From assembly GCF_933208505.1 (NCBI RefSeq), contig NZ_CAKOEU010000003.1: 64,000 bases of DNA. The stretch is one strand, 5' to 3'. A program made the translations under genes and the position numbers. The notes beneath the pieces are model-generated. The model did no database searches. It was not told the origin of the DNA and was given only the letters and a program-made list of their open reading frames with translations. Positions 9,481 to 17,514 of the stretch are shown one piece after another (the stretch's first letter is position 1; each line of letters begins with the position of its first letter). This stretch comes from Convivina praedatoris. GTDB taxonomy: Bacteria; Bacillota; Bacilli; Lactobacillales; Lactobacillaceae.

Positions 9481-9514
9481 TATGAATAGTTTCTTGCTAA
9501 AAATCAAGAAAAGA

Positions 9515-10060
9515 TTAAATAGTCATCAATTCTTTTTCCTTATCACTAGCGATAGTGTCAACGGCTTTCGTGTTGTCATCAGTCAACTTTTGAGCCTGAT
9601 CTTCAGCATCGTGAACTTGGTCTTCAGTAAGTTCTTTATCTTTTTTGATGTCATCCATTACGTCACGACGCACATTACGAATGGCAACCTTAGCCTTTTC
9701 AGCTTCGGCCTTAACTTCTTTAACTAATTCCTTACGACGTTCTTCAGTCATTTGTGGAATCGCTAAACGAACAATCGTCCCATCGCTGGCTGGATTTAAG
9801 CCCAAGTCAGACATGTTAATCGCAGTAACAATTGCTTCCAATGCACTCTTATCAAAAGGAGTGATCAATAACAAACGAGCTTCTGGAACAGAAATTGAAG
9901 CCACTTGGTTCAAGGGTACCATTGAACCATAATATTCAACTTGAACTCGGTTTAAAATGTTAGGATTAGCACGTCCAGTACGAATATCAGCCAATTCACG
10001 ACGAAGTGCTTCTTGGGCACCGTGCATACGTTCCTTTGCCTTAGAAAAATCAAAAGCCAT
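9515..10060 (-). CDS. frr: Ribosome recycling factor
   Basis: RRF splits post-termination ribosomes together with EF-G. The sequence fits throughout: AFDFSKAKERMHGAQEALRRELADIRTGRANPNIL near the N-terminus, VEYYG, VASISVPEARLLLITPFDK and the C-terminal helix with RRKELVKEVKAEAEKAKVAIRNVRRD. At 181 residues it is a few shorter than the common 185. The start overlaps the stop of pyrH by one base, so the pair is translationally coupled as in most Firmicutes. The first bases after the stop contain a weak hairpin without a clear T tract. Confidence 0.97.
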   Translation of the reverse strand: MAFDFSKAKERMHGAQEALRRELADIRTGRANPNILNRVQVEYYGSMVPLNQVASISVPEARLLLITPFDKSALEAIVTAINMSDLGLNPASDGTIVRLAIPQMTEERRKELVKEVKAEAEKAKVAIRNVRRDVMDDIKKDKELTEDQVHDAEDQAQKLTDDNTKAVDTIASDKEKELMTI

Positions 10061-10785
10061 TACTTTCCTCCTACAACTGTTGTACCAATGGGTTCTCCCA
10101 TGATAACGCGTTTAATATTACCTGATTGATTAAGATTAAAGACCACTAAGGGCATGTTGTTCTCCATTGAAAGTGAACTTGCCGTTGAATCCATGACCTT
10201 AAGACCCTTCTTCAAAATGTCCAAATGAGTCAAAGTATTAAACTTGTGGGCATCCGGATTGGTACGCGGATCATCATCATAAACCCCGTCAACACCATTT
10301 TTAGCCATCAAAATCGCATCCGCATTAATTTCGTTAGCCCGCAAGGCAGCTGCCGTATCCGTAGAGAAGTAGGGTGAACCAACGCCGGCCGCAAAAATCA
10401 CAATGCGACCCTTTTCCAAATGACGGATAGCTCGACCACGAATATAAGGTTCGGCAACCTGTTGCATGGTGATTGCTGTTTGAACCCGAGTATCAACCCC
10501 CATCCGCTCCAAAGCATCTTGAAGTACAAGAGCGTTCATAGTTGTGCCCAACATTCCTGTGTAATCAGCTCGTGAACGTTCCATTCCAACCTTAGCAGCC
10601 GGTTCCCCGCGCCACAGGTTTCCACCACCAACAACGATGGCAATTTGTGTACCTAAATCGTGGACTTCTTTTAATTCAGCGGCAATTTCATTAACTGTCT
10701 TCAGATCAATTCCTTGACCCTGATCACCGGCCAAGGCTTCGCCAGACAGCTTCATTAACACACGCTTATACTTTCTGTCAGTCAT
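10060..10785 (-). CDS. pyrH: UMP kinase
   Basis: This is the bacterial-type UMP kinase of the amino acid kinase family; it makes UDP from UMP and is usually a hexamer activated by GTP and inhibited by UTP. The evidence is YKRVLMKLSGEALAGD at the N-terminus, the glycine-rich VVGGGNLWRG and the acceptor region DTAAALRANEINADAILMAKNGVDGVYDDDP. Three in-frame starts lie close together. The ATG at 10785 is preferred because AAAGAGG is five bases upstream of it, too close to the one at 10788. It lies between tsf and frr; a terminator after tsf suggests its own promoter or readthrough. Confidence 0.96.
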   Translation of the reverse strand: MTDRKYKRVLMKLSGEALAGDQGQGIDLKTVNEIAAELKEVHDLGTQIAIVVGGGNLWRGEPAAKVGMERSRADYTGMLGTTMNALVLQDALERMGVDTRVQTAITMQQVAEPYIRGRAIRHLEKGRIVIFAAGVGSPYFSTDTAAALRANEINADAILMAKNGVDGVYDDDPRTNPDAHKFNTLTHLDILKKGLKVMDSTASSLSMENNMPLVVFNLNQSGNIKRVIMGEPIGTTVVGGK

Positions 10786-10841
10786 CATAACCTCTTTCAT
10801 TGCTGCTAATATTATAACAAAGAACCGCGTTGAATTGCATT

Positions 10842-10867
10842 AAAAAAGCGCACCAGTAACGGTGCAC
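10842..10867 (-). terminator. Intrinsic terminator after tsf
   Basis: The stem GTGCACC/GGTGCGC (10861-10867 with 10848-10854, one G-T pair) is followed by six T on the minus strand, between tsf and pyrH. Confidence 0.85.
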
Positions 10868-10878
10868 TTAGAAAGGAA

Positions 10879-11760
10879 TTACTTACCCAATTGCTTAGCA
10901 ACTTCTTCTGCAAGGTCAGTAGTTTGCTTTTCGATACCGTCACCAACTTGGTAACGAACGAAAGAAACAACCTTACCATTGTTAGCAGCAACGAATTCGG
11001 CAACAGTTTGATCACCGTTTTTAACAAATGGTTGATCCAACAAAGTAATGTCGGCCAAGAACTTCTTGATTCGACCTTGAACCATCTTTTCCTTAATGTT
11101 GTCAGGCTTACCATTCAAGTCTTCAGAAGCCATTTGAACTTCCTTTTCCTTAGCAACAACATCGGCTGGTACTTGGTCATCAGAAACATACTTAGGTGAA
11201 ATTGCAGCTACGTGCATGGCAACGTCACGAGCTGTTTGTTCATTGCCGCCATCCAAAACAACCAAAGCCGAGATTGAACCGGCCATGTGTGAGTATGCAC
11301 CGAAAGTTTGGTCGTCAGTCTTGTTGACAACAGCGAAACGACGCAAAGTAATCTTTTCTCCAGTAATCTGAGAAACGTTGATAATCTTATCGTTAACAGT
11401 TTGACCAGATTCGTCAATCTTAAGCTGCAAAGCTTCTTCAACATCCTTAGGTTCGTAAGTCACAATGGCGTTAGTAACGGCCAGAAGCAAATCGTTAAAT
11501 TCTGCGTTACCAGCAACGAAATCAGTTTCAGAGTTTAATTCGATTACGGCACCCTTGTTACCATCAGTAGTAACGTAAGTCATACCTTCAGCGGCAACAC
11601 GGTCACCCTTCTTGGCAGCCTTAGCCATACCCTTTTCACGTAGCAAATCAATTGCCTTTTCGATGTCCCCTTCAGCTTCAACCAAAGCCTTCTTGGCGTC
11701 CATCATTCCTACGGAAGTCTTGTCACGTAGTTCCTTAACTAACTTTGCAGTAACTGCCAT
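10879..11760 (-). CDS. tsf: Elongation factor Ts
   Basis: EF-Ts is the GDP/GTP exchange factor for EF-Tu. The N-terminal UBA-like domain AKLVKELRDKTSVGMMDAKKAL (the TxxGMMDCKKAL signature with Ala for Cys), the SETDFVAGNAEF stretch and the core domains are all recognisable. At 293 residues it has normal length. It follows rpsB, as in nearly all bacteria, with a strong terminator hairpin in the intergenic gap that probably sets the S2 to EF-Ts ratio. Codon use is highly biased, as expected for a very abundant protein. Confidence 0.97.
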   Translation of the reverse strand: MAVTAKLVKELRDKTSVGMMDAKKALVEAEGDIEKAIDLLREKGMAKAAKKGDRVAAEGMTYVTTDGNKGAVIELNSETDFVAGNAEFNDLLLAVTNAIVTYEPKDVEEALQLKIDESGQTVNDKIINVSQITGEKITLRRFAVVNKTDDQTFGAYSHMAGSISALVVLDGGNEQTARDVAMHVAAISPKYVSDDQVPADVVAKEKEVQMASEDLNGKPDNIKEKMVQGRIKKFLADITLLDQPFVKNGDQTVAEFVAANNGKVVSFVRYQVGDGIEKQTTDLAEEVAKQLGK

Positions 11761-11810
11761 TTTTAATACTCCTTTAATTTAAACGTTAACTAGGTGTTAT
11801 TGTATCATAA

Positions 11811-11852
11811 AAAAAGGCCGTTCCGCGTCCCAAACAGGTCCACCGGAACGGC
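11811..11852 (-). terminator. Terminator hairpin between rpsB and tsf
   Basis: A 9-bp perfect GC-rich stem (11844-11852 with 11817-11825) with an 18-base loop is followed by a T run on the minus strand. It sits inside the rpsB-tsf gap and most likely acts as a partial terminator. Confidence 0.85.
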
Positions 11853-11869
11853 AAATTAAGGTTTAAACC

Positions 11870-12643
11870 TTAGTTGTCTTTTTCAACAATGTTAGTAATT
11901 TCTTCAATTGACTCTGTTTGGTCATCACCTTCGATGAAAACCGCTTCAGCATTGCCATCTTCACCTTGACGGCCTTCGATAACAGCATCAGCCATCTTAG
12001 CAGTAATCAAACGGATGGCACGAATAGCGTCATCGTTAGCTGGAATCTTAACGTCAACAACGTCAGGATCAGCATTAGTATCGATCATAGCAACCACTGG
12101 AATGTTAAGCATGTTAGCTTCCTTCACAGCGATTTCTTCTTTCTTAGGGTCAACAACAAACAAAACATCTGGTAATTCTTGCATGTCTTCGATACCACCC
12201 AAGAACTTTTCCAACTTTTCACGTTGCTTGTTCAACAAGACAACTTCCTTCTTAGGAAGACGCTCGAAAGTACCATCTTCGGCCATAGCCTTCAAGTCCT
12301 TAAGACGTTGTACACGAGTCTTGATTGTGTTCCAGTTAGTCAAAGTTCCACCCAACCAACGGTGGTTGATGTAGAATTGACCGGCACGAGCAGCTTCTTC
12401 AGCAATTGCATCTGAAGCTTGCTTCTTAGTACCAACAAAAAGGAAAGTAGCGCCATCAGCTGATGCGTTACGCATAAAGTTGTAGGCTTCATCAATCAAC
12501 TTAACAGTCTTTTGCAAGTCAATAATATGAATACCATTACGTTCTGTAAAGATGAACGGTGCCATCTTTGGGTTCCAGCGACGAGTCTGGTGACCGAAGT
12601 GAACTCCTGCTTCAAGGAGCTCTTTCATTGTAATAACTGCCAT
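11870..12643 (-). CDS. rpsB: 30S ribosomal protein S2
   Basis: S2 of the small ribosomal subunit. It is identified from AVITMKELLEAGVHFGHQTRRWNPKMAPFIFTERNGIHIIDLQKT, IDEAYNFMRN, FVGTKKQASDAIAEEA, HRWLGGTLTNWNTI and the VVDPKKEEIAVKEAN...VAMIDTNADPD region. The acidic C-terminal tail (about residues 230-257) is typical of lactobacilli. The start is preceded by TAGGAGG. An upstream promoter and a structured leader control it; the gene heads the rpsB-tsf unit. Confidence 0.98.
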   Translation of the reverse strand: MAVITMKELLEAGVHFGHQTRRWNPKMAPFIFTERNGIHIIDLQKTVKLIDEAYNFMRNASADGATFLFVGTKKQASDAIAEEAARAGQFYINHRWLGGTLTNWNTIKTRVQRLKDLKAMAEDGTFERLPKKEVVLLNKQREKLEKFLGGIEDMQELPDVLFVVDPKKEEIAVKEANMLNIPVVAMIDTNADPDVVDVKIPANDDAIRAIRLITAKMADAVIEGRQGEDGNAEAVFIEGDDQTESIEEITNIVEKDN

Positions 12644-12752
12644 AATAGGCCTCCTAGGTTAATCCTCCGGTAAATTCGTGGTTGGCAGCGACATCAGGGA
12701 TGCACCTCTGCCTTCTCCTCTACCGTGTGTATTTTGGTTGCATTGCACAACA
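12644..12752 (-). ncRNA. Structured 5' leader of rpsB (candidate lacto-rpsB motif)
   Basis: About 110 bases of leader separate the promoter from rpsB. It contains the segment GGTGCATCCCTGATGTCGCT and CCAACCACG followed by CCGGAGG. Lactic acid bacteria are known to carry a conserved lacto-rpsB RNA element in this position. I assign it from position, length and gene context; I have not compared it with the covariance model. Confidence 0.5.
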
Positions 12753-12757
12753 GAGAT

Positions 12758-12786
12758 ATTTTACCCAAAAGTAACATAAAAGACAA
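12758..12786 (-). promoter_or_regulatory. Promoter of rpsB
   Basis: On the minus strand, -35 TTGTCT (12786-12781) and -10 TAAAAT (12763-12758) are separated by exactly 17 bases. The predicted start, near 12751, opens the rpsB leader. Confidence 0.8.
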
Positions 12787-12799
12787 GTATTTTGATTTT

Positions 12800-13084
12800 T
12801 TATTTAACCCAAATATTGACATCCACTCCCTGACTTTGCAGGTAAGCTTCTTTTTTTACTCGTGATAATTTTTTAAACATTGCTTCGGCGTGTAGGGCAT
12901 CATGCTGATTATCAAAGCTTTCAAAGTAAATTAAACGTATGGGATGTCGACTTTTAACCCGGGTAAACTTAGCCCCTTTACCAGCTTGATGGGTTAAAAA
13001 ACGGCGATAAACATTATCACTATAACCACCGTAAAAATAGCCATCAGCAGTATAGAGCACGTAAAAGAAATACTCTTTAATCAT
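12800..13084 (-). CDS. GIY-YIG domain protein (YazA/UPF0213 type)
   Basis: A small single-domain GIY-YIG endonuclease-like protein of 94 residues. The motif appears as FYVLYTADGYFYGGYSDN, with YVL and YGGYS at the GIY and YIG positions, followed by RRFLTHQAGKGAKFTR and a conserved Glu in HAEAMFKKLS. The cellular role of this family is not settled; DNA repair or nuclease activity has been proposed. The start overlaps the stop of the trmN6-like gene (ATGA), the same pairing found in Bacillus (yabB-yazA), which supports the assignment. Confidence 0.9.
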   Translation of the reverse strand: MIKEYFFYVLYTADGYFYGGYSDNVYRRFLTHQAGKGAKFTRVKSRHPIRLIYFESFDNQHDALHAEAMFKKLSRVKKEAYLQSQGVDVNIWVK

Positions 13085-13842
13085 TGCCAGGCAGGCCCAT
13101 ATAAGATTTCATGCATTGCTGCTGTGTACTCGTTATTATCCTGATAAGCAATCAACGGTGGCATAATCCGAACGCCACCCGGACGACCAGATTTTATCGC
13201 TTCTATTAAGACCATATTTGCTTCTCGGTCAGCCTTTCCATAGACGAACTGAATCCGCTTGGGCATTAATTTTCGAGCAGTTAAAGCCGCTAAAATTTCA
13301 GCCAAACGTTCCGGTCGGTGGACCATATAAAACTTTCCATTGTTTTTCAATAATTTGTTGGCCACCTGAACTAGAGCTGGTAAATCAATTGAAACTTCAT
13401 GTCGGGCCAGCAAATAATGTTCATCATCATTGACCTTAGTTGTTTCATTCAATGGAAAATATGGAGGGTTGGATAAAACAACTTCAGCTGAACCTGGTTT
13501 GATGTCGTTAAAAATAGCCTGCATATCTGCTTGGAGAACCTGCACCCGCTTTTGGAGTTGATTAAGCACCACACTGCGCTTAGCCATAGCAGCTAATTGG
13601 GCTTGAATTTCAACCAGATAGACTGGCCCAACCGTTTTAGGTGCATAAAAAAGGCCAACTGCCCCAGTACCAGCACCCAAATCAACGGTTAATCCCCGTC
13701 CACGACCCTTAACCTGAGCAAAATGAGCCAACAAAATTGCATCCAGAGAATATGAAAACATGTCTGGATTTTGAATAATATAAATTTCTTGAGCGGGTAA
13801 CCCATCAAGGCGTTCTCCCAGCTGTAAATCAGGATTAATCAT
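13081..13842 (-). CDS. tRNA1(Val) (adenine37-N6)-methyltransferase family protein (TrmN6/YabB)
   Basis: A Rossmann-type N6-adenine methyltransferase of the TrmN6 (YfiC/YabB) family. Features seen are the N-terminal ERLDGLPAQEIYIIQNPDMFSYSLDAILLAHFA, the SAM-binding VDLGAGTGAVGLFYA and the catalytic NPPY motif in VLSNPPYFPLNE. The family modifies A37 of a valine tRNA in E. coli; the substrate here is inferred. At 253 residues the length is normal. It is divergent from plsC, with a shared promoter region (minus-strand TTACAA, 16 bases, TATATT). Confidence 0.92.
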   Translation of the reverse strand: MINPDLQLGERLDGLPAQEIYIIQNPDMFSYSLDAILLAHFAQVKGRGRGLTVDLGAGTGAVGLFYAPKTVGPVYLVEIQAQLAAMAKRSVVLNQLQKRVQVLQADMQAIFNDIKPGSAEVVLSNPPYFPLNETTKVNDDEHYLLARHEVSIDLPALVQVANKLLKNNGKFYMVHRPERLAEILAALTARKLMPKRIQFVYGKADREANMVLIEAIKSGRPGGVRIMPPLIAYQDNNEYTAAMHEILYGPAWQ

Positions 13843-13874
13843 TTGCGTTTCACCCCAAATATAAGTAAAATTAG

Positions 13875-13903
13875 TTGGATTGTAATTGAAAGGTAGCTAT
13901 AAT
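13875..13903 (+). promoter_or_regulatory. Promoter of plsC
   Basis: TTGGAT (13875-13880) and a perfect TATAAT (13898-13903) are 17 bases apart. The -10 ends only one base before the ATG at 13905, so the transcript would begin inside the annotated gene; either translation starts at Met7 (13923) or another promoter is used. Confidence 0.65.
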
Positions 13904-13904
13904 A

Positions 13905-14540
13905 ATGAAATTTTATGATTTTATGAAAATCGTAATTACCAGTTTGGTTTGGTTAGTCAACGGACAGGTTCGTTATATGAACCGCGACCGCTTACCAAAA
14001 AACGACAATTATATTTTAGTCGGCCCGCATCGGACCTGGTGGGATCCGGTTTGGTATGCCATGGCCGCTTATCCTAAGCACTTTATTTTTATGGCTAAGG
14101 TCGAAATCTTCAAACATGCCCCAGTAAGGTGGTTTGTTTCTAAGTTGGGCGCTTTCCCAGTTGATCGTAAAAAAGTTGGTCCCAATGTTATTAAGTATCC
14201 TGTTAAGGAGCTACGCAAGGGCGATCGTTCCTTAATTATGTTTCCAAGTGGTTCCCGTCACAGTGCCAAGCTTAAATCTGGTACGATTCTCATTGCACGG
14301 ATGTCTGGCAAAGCGATTGTCCCTGCCGTTTATCAGGGACCGGTTAAGTTTAGTCATTTGTTCAAACGCAATAATACCACAATTAACATTGGTACTCCGA
14401 TTACCGTTGACAACAAAGGAAAACTTTCTGAAGAAGTCATTGCCAAATACAACGATCAAATCCAAGCTAGTTTTGATGAATTGGACCTAGAAATTAATCC
14501 TAACTGGGTGTATCACGATCCAAAAGCACAAAAAAAATAA
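13905..14540 (+). CDS. plsC: 1-acyl-sn-glycerol-3-phosphate acyltransferase (PlsC family)
   Basis: A membrane-associated acyltransferase making phosphatidic acid from lysophosphatidic acid. The catalytic HX4D motif is HRTWWD (His42, Asp47) and the substrate motif reads FPSGSR in place of the usual FPEGTR. The hydrophobic N-terminus (ITSLVWLVNGQV) fits membrane attachment. At 211 residues the length is normal. Two starts are possible, Met1 (13905) and Met7 (13923); the promoter spacing favours the second, whereas homologues with MFYxFMK-type starts favour the first. It converges with yneF, sharing a terminator that overlaps both stop codons. Confidence 0.9.
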   Translation: MKFYDFMKIVITSLVWLVNGQVRYMNRDRLPKNDNYILVGPHRTWWDPVWYAMAAYPKHFIFMAKVEIFKHAPVRWFVSKLGAFPVDRKKVGPNVIKYPVKELRKGDRSLIMFPSGSRHSAKLKSGTILIARMSGKAIVPAVYQGPVKFSHLFKRNNTTINIGTPITVDNKGKLSEEVIAKYNDQIQASFDELDLEINPNWVYHDPKAQKK

Positions 14541-14569
14541 GCCATTGAGCTTATTTTTTTTGTGCTTTT
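14522..14569. terminator. Perfect bidirectional terminator between plsC and yneF
   Basis: A 21-bp perfect stem (14522-14542 with 14549-14569) around a six-base loop. The A/T-rich arms give U tracts in both directions. The stem includes the stop codons of both convergent genes. Confidence 0.9.
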
Positions 14570-14772
14570 TGGCTTTGTTGCTTCATTTGACTCATCATTT
14601 GGTTCAACTTTTTTTGCGAAGGCTTTTGACCCATTGACATCATCATTGACTTCATCATTTCTTCTGAAATGGGTGGGTTCTTAGCTAAGTAGCTCTTCAT
14701 TGTCATGCGAGCTAAGAAAAATCCTCCGACTAAACCAACTGCTAAGGCTAAAATACCAACTAGGTAAATCAT
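14551..14772 (-). CDS. YneF family (UPF0154) small membrane protein
   Basis: A 73-residue protein with one N-terminal membrane segment (IYLVGILALAVGLVGGFFLARM) followed by NPPISEEMMKSMMMSMGQKPSQKKLNQMM, the UPF0154 signature. The C-terminal tail is cationic and Gln/Lys-rich. The function is unknown. It lies next to lexA and plsC, a neighbourhood also seen in other Firmicutes (lexA, yneA/yneF region of Bacillus), and is divergent from lexA. Confidence 0.9.
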   Translation of the reverse strand: MIYLVGILALAVGLVGGFFLARMTMKSYLAKNPPISEEMMKSMMMSMGQKPSQKKLNQMMSQMKQQSQKAQKK

Positions 14773-14862
14773 AGCCGTCCTCCTTTGTTTTTATCGAAAA
14801 CTTCCAGATAATTATATCATATTGCCAGTCAATACTCCGGTTAACTATAAAAAGCAGAAAAA

Positions 14863-14902
14863 CGAACATATGTTTGATTTTTTGTTGTTTTTTCGGTAGT
14901 AT
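14863..14902 (+). promoter_or_regulatory. LexA box and promoter of lexA
   Basis: The 14-base box CGAACATATGTTTG (14863-14876) fits the Gram-positive LexA consensus CGAAC-RNRY-GTTYG. It overlaps the -35 TTGATT (14874-14879) of a promoter whose -10 is TAGTAT (14897-14902, 17-base spacing). This gives autorepression of lexA; yneF on the other side may also feel it. Confidence 0.9.
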
Positions 14903-14933
14903 TGGTATATTAGTAAACGTTAAGGAAGATTTT

Positions 14934-15572
14934 ATGGTTAAAAGCGCGGACAGTAAACAAATTCAAGTATTACGCTTTATTCATGATAACCAGTGCAAAA
15001 ACGGCTATCCCCCCACTGTACGTGAAATTGGTGAAGCAATTGGTCTATCTTCTTCTTCCACAATTCACGGTCACATTAAACGTTTAGTTGATAAGGGTTA
15101 TCTTTCTAAAGACGCTAACAAACCTCGAGCCCGGGCAATTGAAGTTACCACGGCCGGATTAGAAATTTTAGGTGTTTCAGCCAATAGTGGACAAATCCCA
15201 GTGCTTGGTTTAGTTACCGCTGGTCAACCCATTTTAGCTGTCGAAGAAGAAGCTACCGAATTTTTCCCGATTCCAGATAATTTAGTTCAGTATGATGGCT
15301 CCCTCTTTATGTTAAATGTTCGTGGTGATTCAATGATTAAAATTGGTATTCTCGATGGCGACAAAGTGATTGTTCGTCAACAAACCAATGCTGACAACGG
15401 CGATGTAGTTGTAGCAATGAATGAAGATAACGAAGCCACAGTTAAGCGTTTCTTCCGCGAAGCTAATCACTATCGCCTGCAACCAGAAAATGATAGTCTA
15501 GAACCCATTATTTTAGATCAAGTTTCTATTCTTGGTAAGGTTGTTGGCCTCTACCGCGATGCGATTTATTAA
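14934..15572 (+). CDS. lexA: LexA repressor, SOS response
   Basis: SOS repressor with self-cleavage activity. It has an N-terminal winged helix (residues 1-65, with SSSSTIHGHIKRLVDKGYL as recognition region), a cleavage site Ala96-Gly97 in LVTAGQP, catalytic Ser133 in RGDSMIKIGI and Lys171 in ATVKRFF. The start at 14934 is chosen because AAGGAAG precedes it; a more upstream ATG at 14874 lies inside the promoter. At 212 residues it has normal length. RecA-stimulated cleavage should release its own gene through the box overlapping its promoter. Confidence 0.97.
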   Translation: MVKSADSKQIQVLRFIHDNQCKNGYPPTVREIGEAIGLSSSSTIHGHIKRLVDKGYLSKDANKPRARAIEVTTAGLEILGVSANSGQIPVLGLVTAGQPILAVEEEATEFFPIPDNLVQYDGSLFMLNVRGDSMIKIGILDGDKVIVRQQTNADNGDVVVAMNEDNEATVKRFFREANHYRLQPENDSLEPIILDQVSILGKVVGLYRDAIY

Positions 15573-15584
15573 TTTTATCTCTAC

Positions 15585-15627
15585 AAAAAAAGCTGACTGA
15601 CAGTCTTGACTGCCAGCCAGCTTTTTC
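15585..15627. terminator. Bidirectional terminator between lexA and ulaB
   Basis: The stem AGCTGACTGACAGT/ACTGCCAGCCAGCT (15591-15604 with 15609-15622, two mismatches) is flanked by A and T runs, so it can end both the lexA transcript and the converging PTS transcript. Confidence 0.85.
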
Positions 15628-15630
15628 TAA

Positions 15631-15936
15631 TTATTTTTTATACTTTTCTTCGAAGTCCGTTTCGTCAGTGATGCGTTGCGTGATTTCTTTTTCACTCATT
15701 ACATTCTTAACCCCAACAACTTTAATACCTTTAGCGGCAACGTCTTTAAACATGTCTACGAAATTTAGGGGCGTAAAGACGGCATCATATTGAGCTGCTG
15801 TTGACTTACCTTCAGCAATACTAGTGTGATTAATCTTGGTAACTGGAATGCCCAGCTTTTTCATTGACTTCTCGACGTTTTTCATCATCATCAAGCTTGT
15901 TCCAGAACCATTTGCACAGGCAACTAAGATATTCAT
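15631..15936 (-). CDS. ulaB: PTS ascorbate-type EIIB component (UlaB/SgaB)
   Basis: Phosphocarrier EIIB of the ascorbate PTS family. It has the P-loop-like NILVACANGSGTSLMMM with the phosphorylated Cys7, and conserved KLGIPVTKINHTSIAEGK. The start is the ATG at 15936, which has GAGGAA seven bases upstream; a TTG at 15951 would overlap that Shine-Dalgarno. At 101 residues it has the usual length. It is last in the IIA-IIC-IIB unit. Phosphate should pass from the IIA encoded at 17515-17985 to this Cys and then to the sugar in UlaA. Confidence 0.92.
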   Translation of the reverse strand: MNILVACANGSGTSLMMMKNVEKSMKKLGIPVTKINHTSIAEGKSTAAQYDAVFTPLNFVDMFKDVAAKGIKVVGVKNVMSEKEITQRITDETDFEEKYKK

Positions 15937-15975
15937 AATATATTTCCTCAATTCTTTTTTATTTAAAACAATAAT

Positions 15976-17487
15976 TTACTTTTCCGTTTGTTCCTTGTAC
16001 TCTTCGTAGTCTTCGACCATTAAGAAGTAATGCTTAGGGTCCTTACGGTATTCCAACTGCGGAATTGCCAACAAGATAATCGCGACAATAGCAACACCTG
16101 CATAGCCCAAATACTTAAGAATAACGGTAAACATTGGCCAAACCGTGTCCCAATCAAACATACCAATGTAACCACCATACTTAGCCATACCAATCCAAGT
16201 GGCAATTAGAGCTGCACCAACAACCTGAATAATACCGGATAAGAATGGTAGAATCATGGCTGCTTTAGCACCCGCCCGGTTATTGGCGATTACACCAAAG
16301 ACCGCATTATCAAAGAAGAGCGGGATAAATCCGGCAATAATAATAGTTGGTGAATGGAAGAGCATCAAGGCTCCAATGGCTAGGAACTGTCCTAAGGCAC
16401 CAAACAAGAAGCCAATTGTCACGGCATTTTGTTCACCAAAGGCAAAGGTTGCGGCAACATCAATACCAGGAACTGAGTTAGGTAGAATCGTGTCACTAAT
16501 TCCGGTAAAGCTTTCGGTTAATTCACCAACGAAAGTCCGCACACCTAACTGCAAGATGGCCAAATTAACCGCGAAGCTTAATGAAGTCGTCATGATGTAG
16601 AAGAAGAAACTAGCATCCTTAGCCAAACCAGTTGCGCCATGGCTAGTTACATAAAGGGTTGTAAAGTAATCACGGCCCAAAACCAACATGATGATTCCAA
16701 AGAAGGCAAACATTAAGATTGCCGTAGCAACCATGTTTTCATTGAAAATACGTAGAAAACCAGGTAGTTCATAATCTTCCAAGCGCTTTGTTTCTTGATC
16801 ATTATCCTTCTTATCAGCACGAAGCTTCATCTTATCTGAAATCCAGGCTACTAGGGCAATTCCAAACATTTGCTGGTGGGCAATCGCAAAGCCACCACCA
16901 TCAGTTAATTCTTGGATAGGCTTGATGGTCATGTTTGAACCAACGGCCCAGTACAGACCAAGTAGCAGACCCATGACTAAGAGCACTTCAATACGGCCTA
17001 GGCTAGGAATGGCAAACAAGATAATCCAAAAGGCTGTGGCTGCTTGCTGAACCTGAACATTACCAGTCGTAAAGACGGCGCGCAACTTGGTGTATTTAGA
17101 AAAGCGCACCAACAAAATGTTAAAAACAAAGGCAATTAGCAAGAGCACCATCACATCCCCAAAGGACTTACCAAAAGTCTTCATAACTCCTTCAGTGACC
17201 GCATTTTGACCAAAATAAGGATCAATAACTGTGGCAGTTAAATGAAAACGATCCTTTAACCCAGCTAGAATTGGTCGGAAGCTTGTAACCAGGCCATTTG
17301 ATCCAACAATCAAAATCATATAACCAATCGTTGCTTTCAAAAAACCGGCCAAACTATCATAAAAGGGCTTTTTCTCTAACATATAACCAATCAACACGAT
17401 GAAACCAATCATGTAGGCCGGCTGAGTCAAGATATTCTTAGCAAAGAAATCCCAAATACCTAGCAGTACAGCTAGCATTGCATTCAT
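15976..17487 (-). CDS. ulaA: PTS ascorbate-type EIIC permease (UlaA/SgaT)
   Basis: Membrane transport component of the ascorbate PTS (503 residues, about ten to twelve hydrophobic segments). Family features are NILTQPAYMIGFIVLIGYMLEKK near the N-terminus, DPYFGQNAVTEGV, GNVQVQQAATAFW and TILPNSVPGIDVAATFAFGEQNAVTIGFLFG. In E. coli this imports L-ascorbate as the 6-phosphate; homologues may take related acids, so the exact substrate is inferred from the neighbouring ulaG, ulaD, ulaE and ulaF genes. GGAG sits ahead of the ATG. Confidence 0.93.
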   Translation of the reverse strand: MNAMLAVLLGIWDFFAKNILTQPAYMIGFIVLIGYMLEKKPFYDSLAGFLKATIGYMILIVGSNGLVTSFRPILAGLKDRFHLTATVIDPYFGQNAVTEGVMKTFGKSFGDVMVLLLIAFVFNILLVRFSKYTKLRAVFTTGNVQVQQAATAFWIILFAIPSLGRIEVLLVMGLLLGLYWAVGSNMTIKPIQELTDGGGFAIAHQQMFGIALVAWISDKMKLRADKKDNDQETKRLEDYELPGFLRIFNENMVATAILMFAFFGIIMLVLGRDYFTTLYVTSHGATGLAKDASFFFYIMTTSLSFAVNLAILQLGVRTFVGELTESFTGISDTILPNSVPGIDVAATFAFGEQNAVTIGFLFGALGQFLAIGALMLFHSPTIIIAGFIPLFFDNAVFGVIANNRAGAKAAMILPFLSGIIQVVGAALIATWIGMAKYGGYIGMFDWDTVWPMFTVILKYLGYAGVAIVAIILLAIPQLEYRKDPKHYFLMVEDYEEYKEQTEK

Positions 17488-17514
17488 AATCCTACTCCCC
17501 TCTCATTTATTGAC

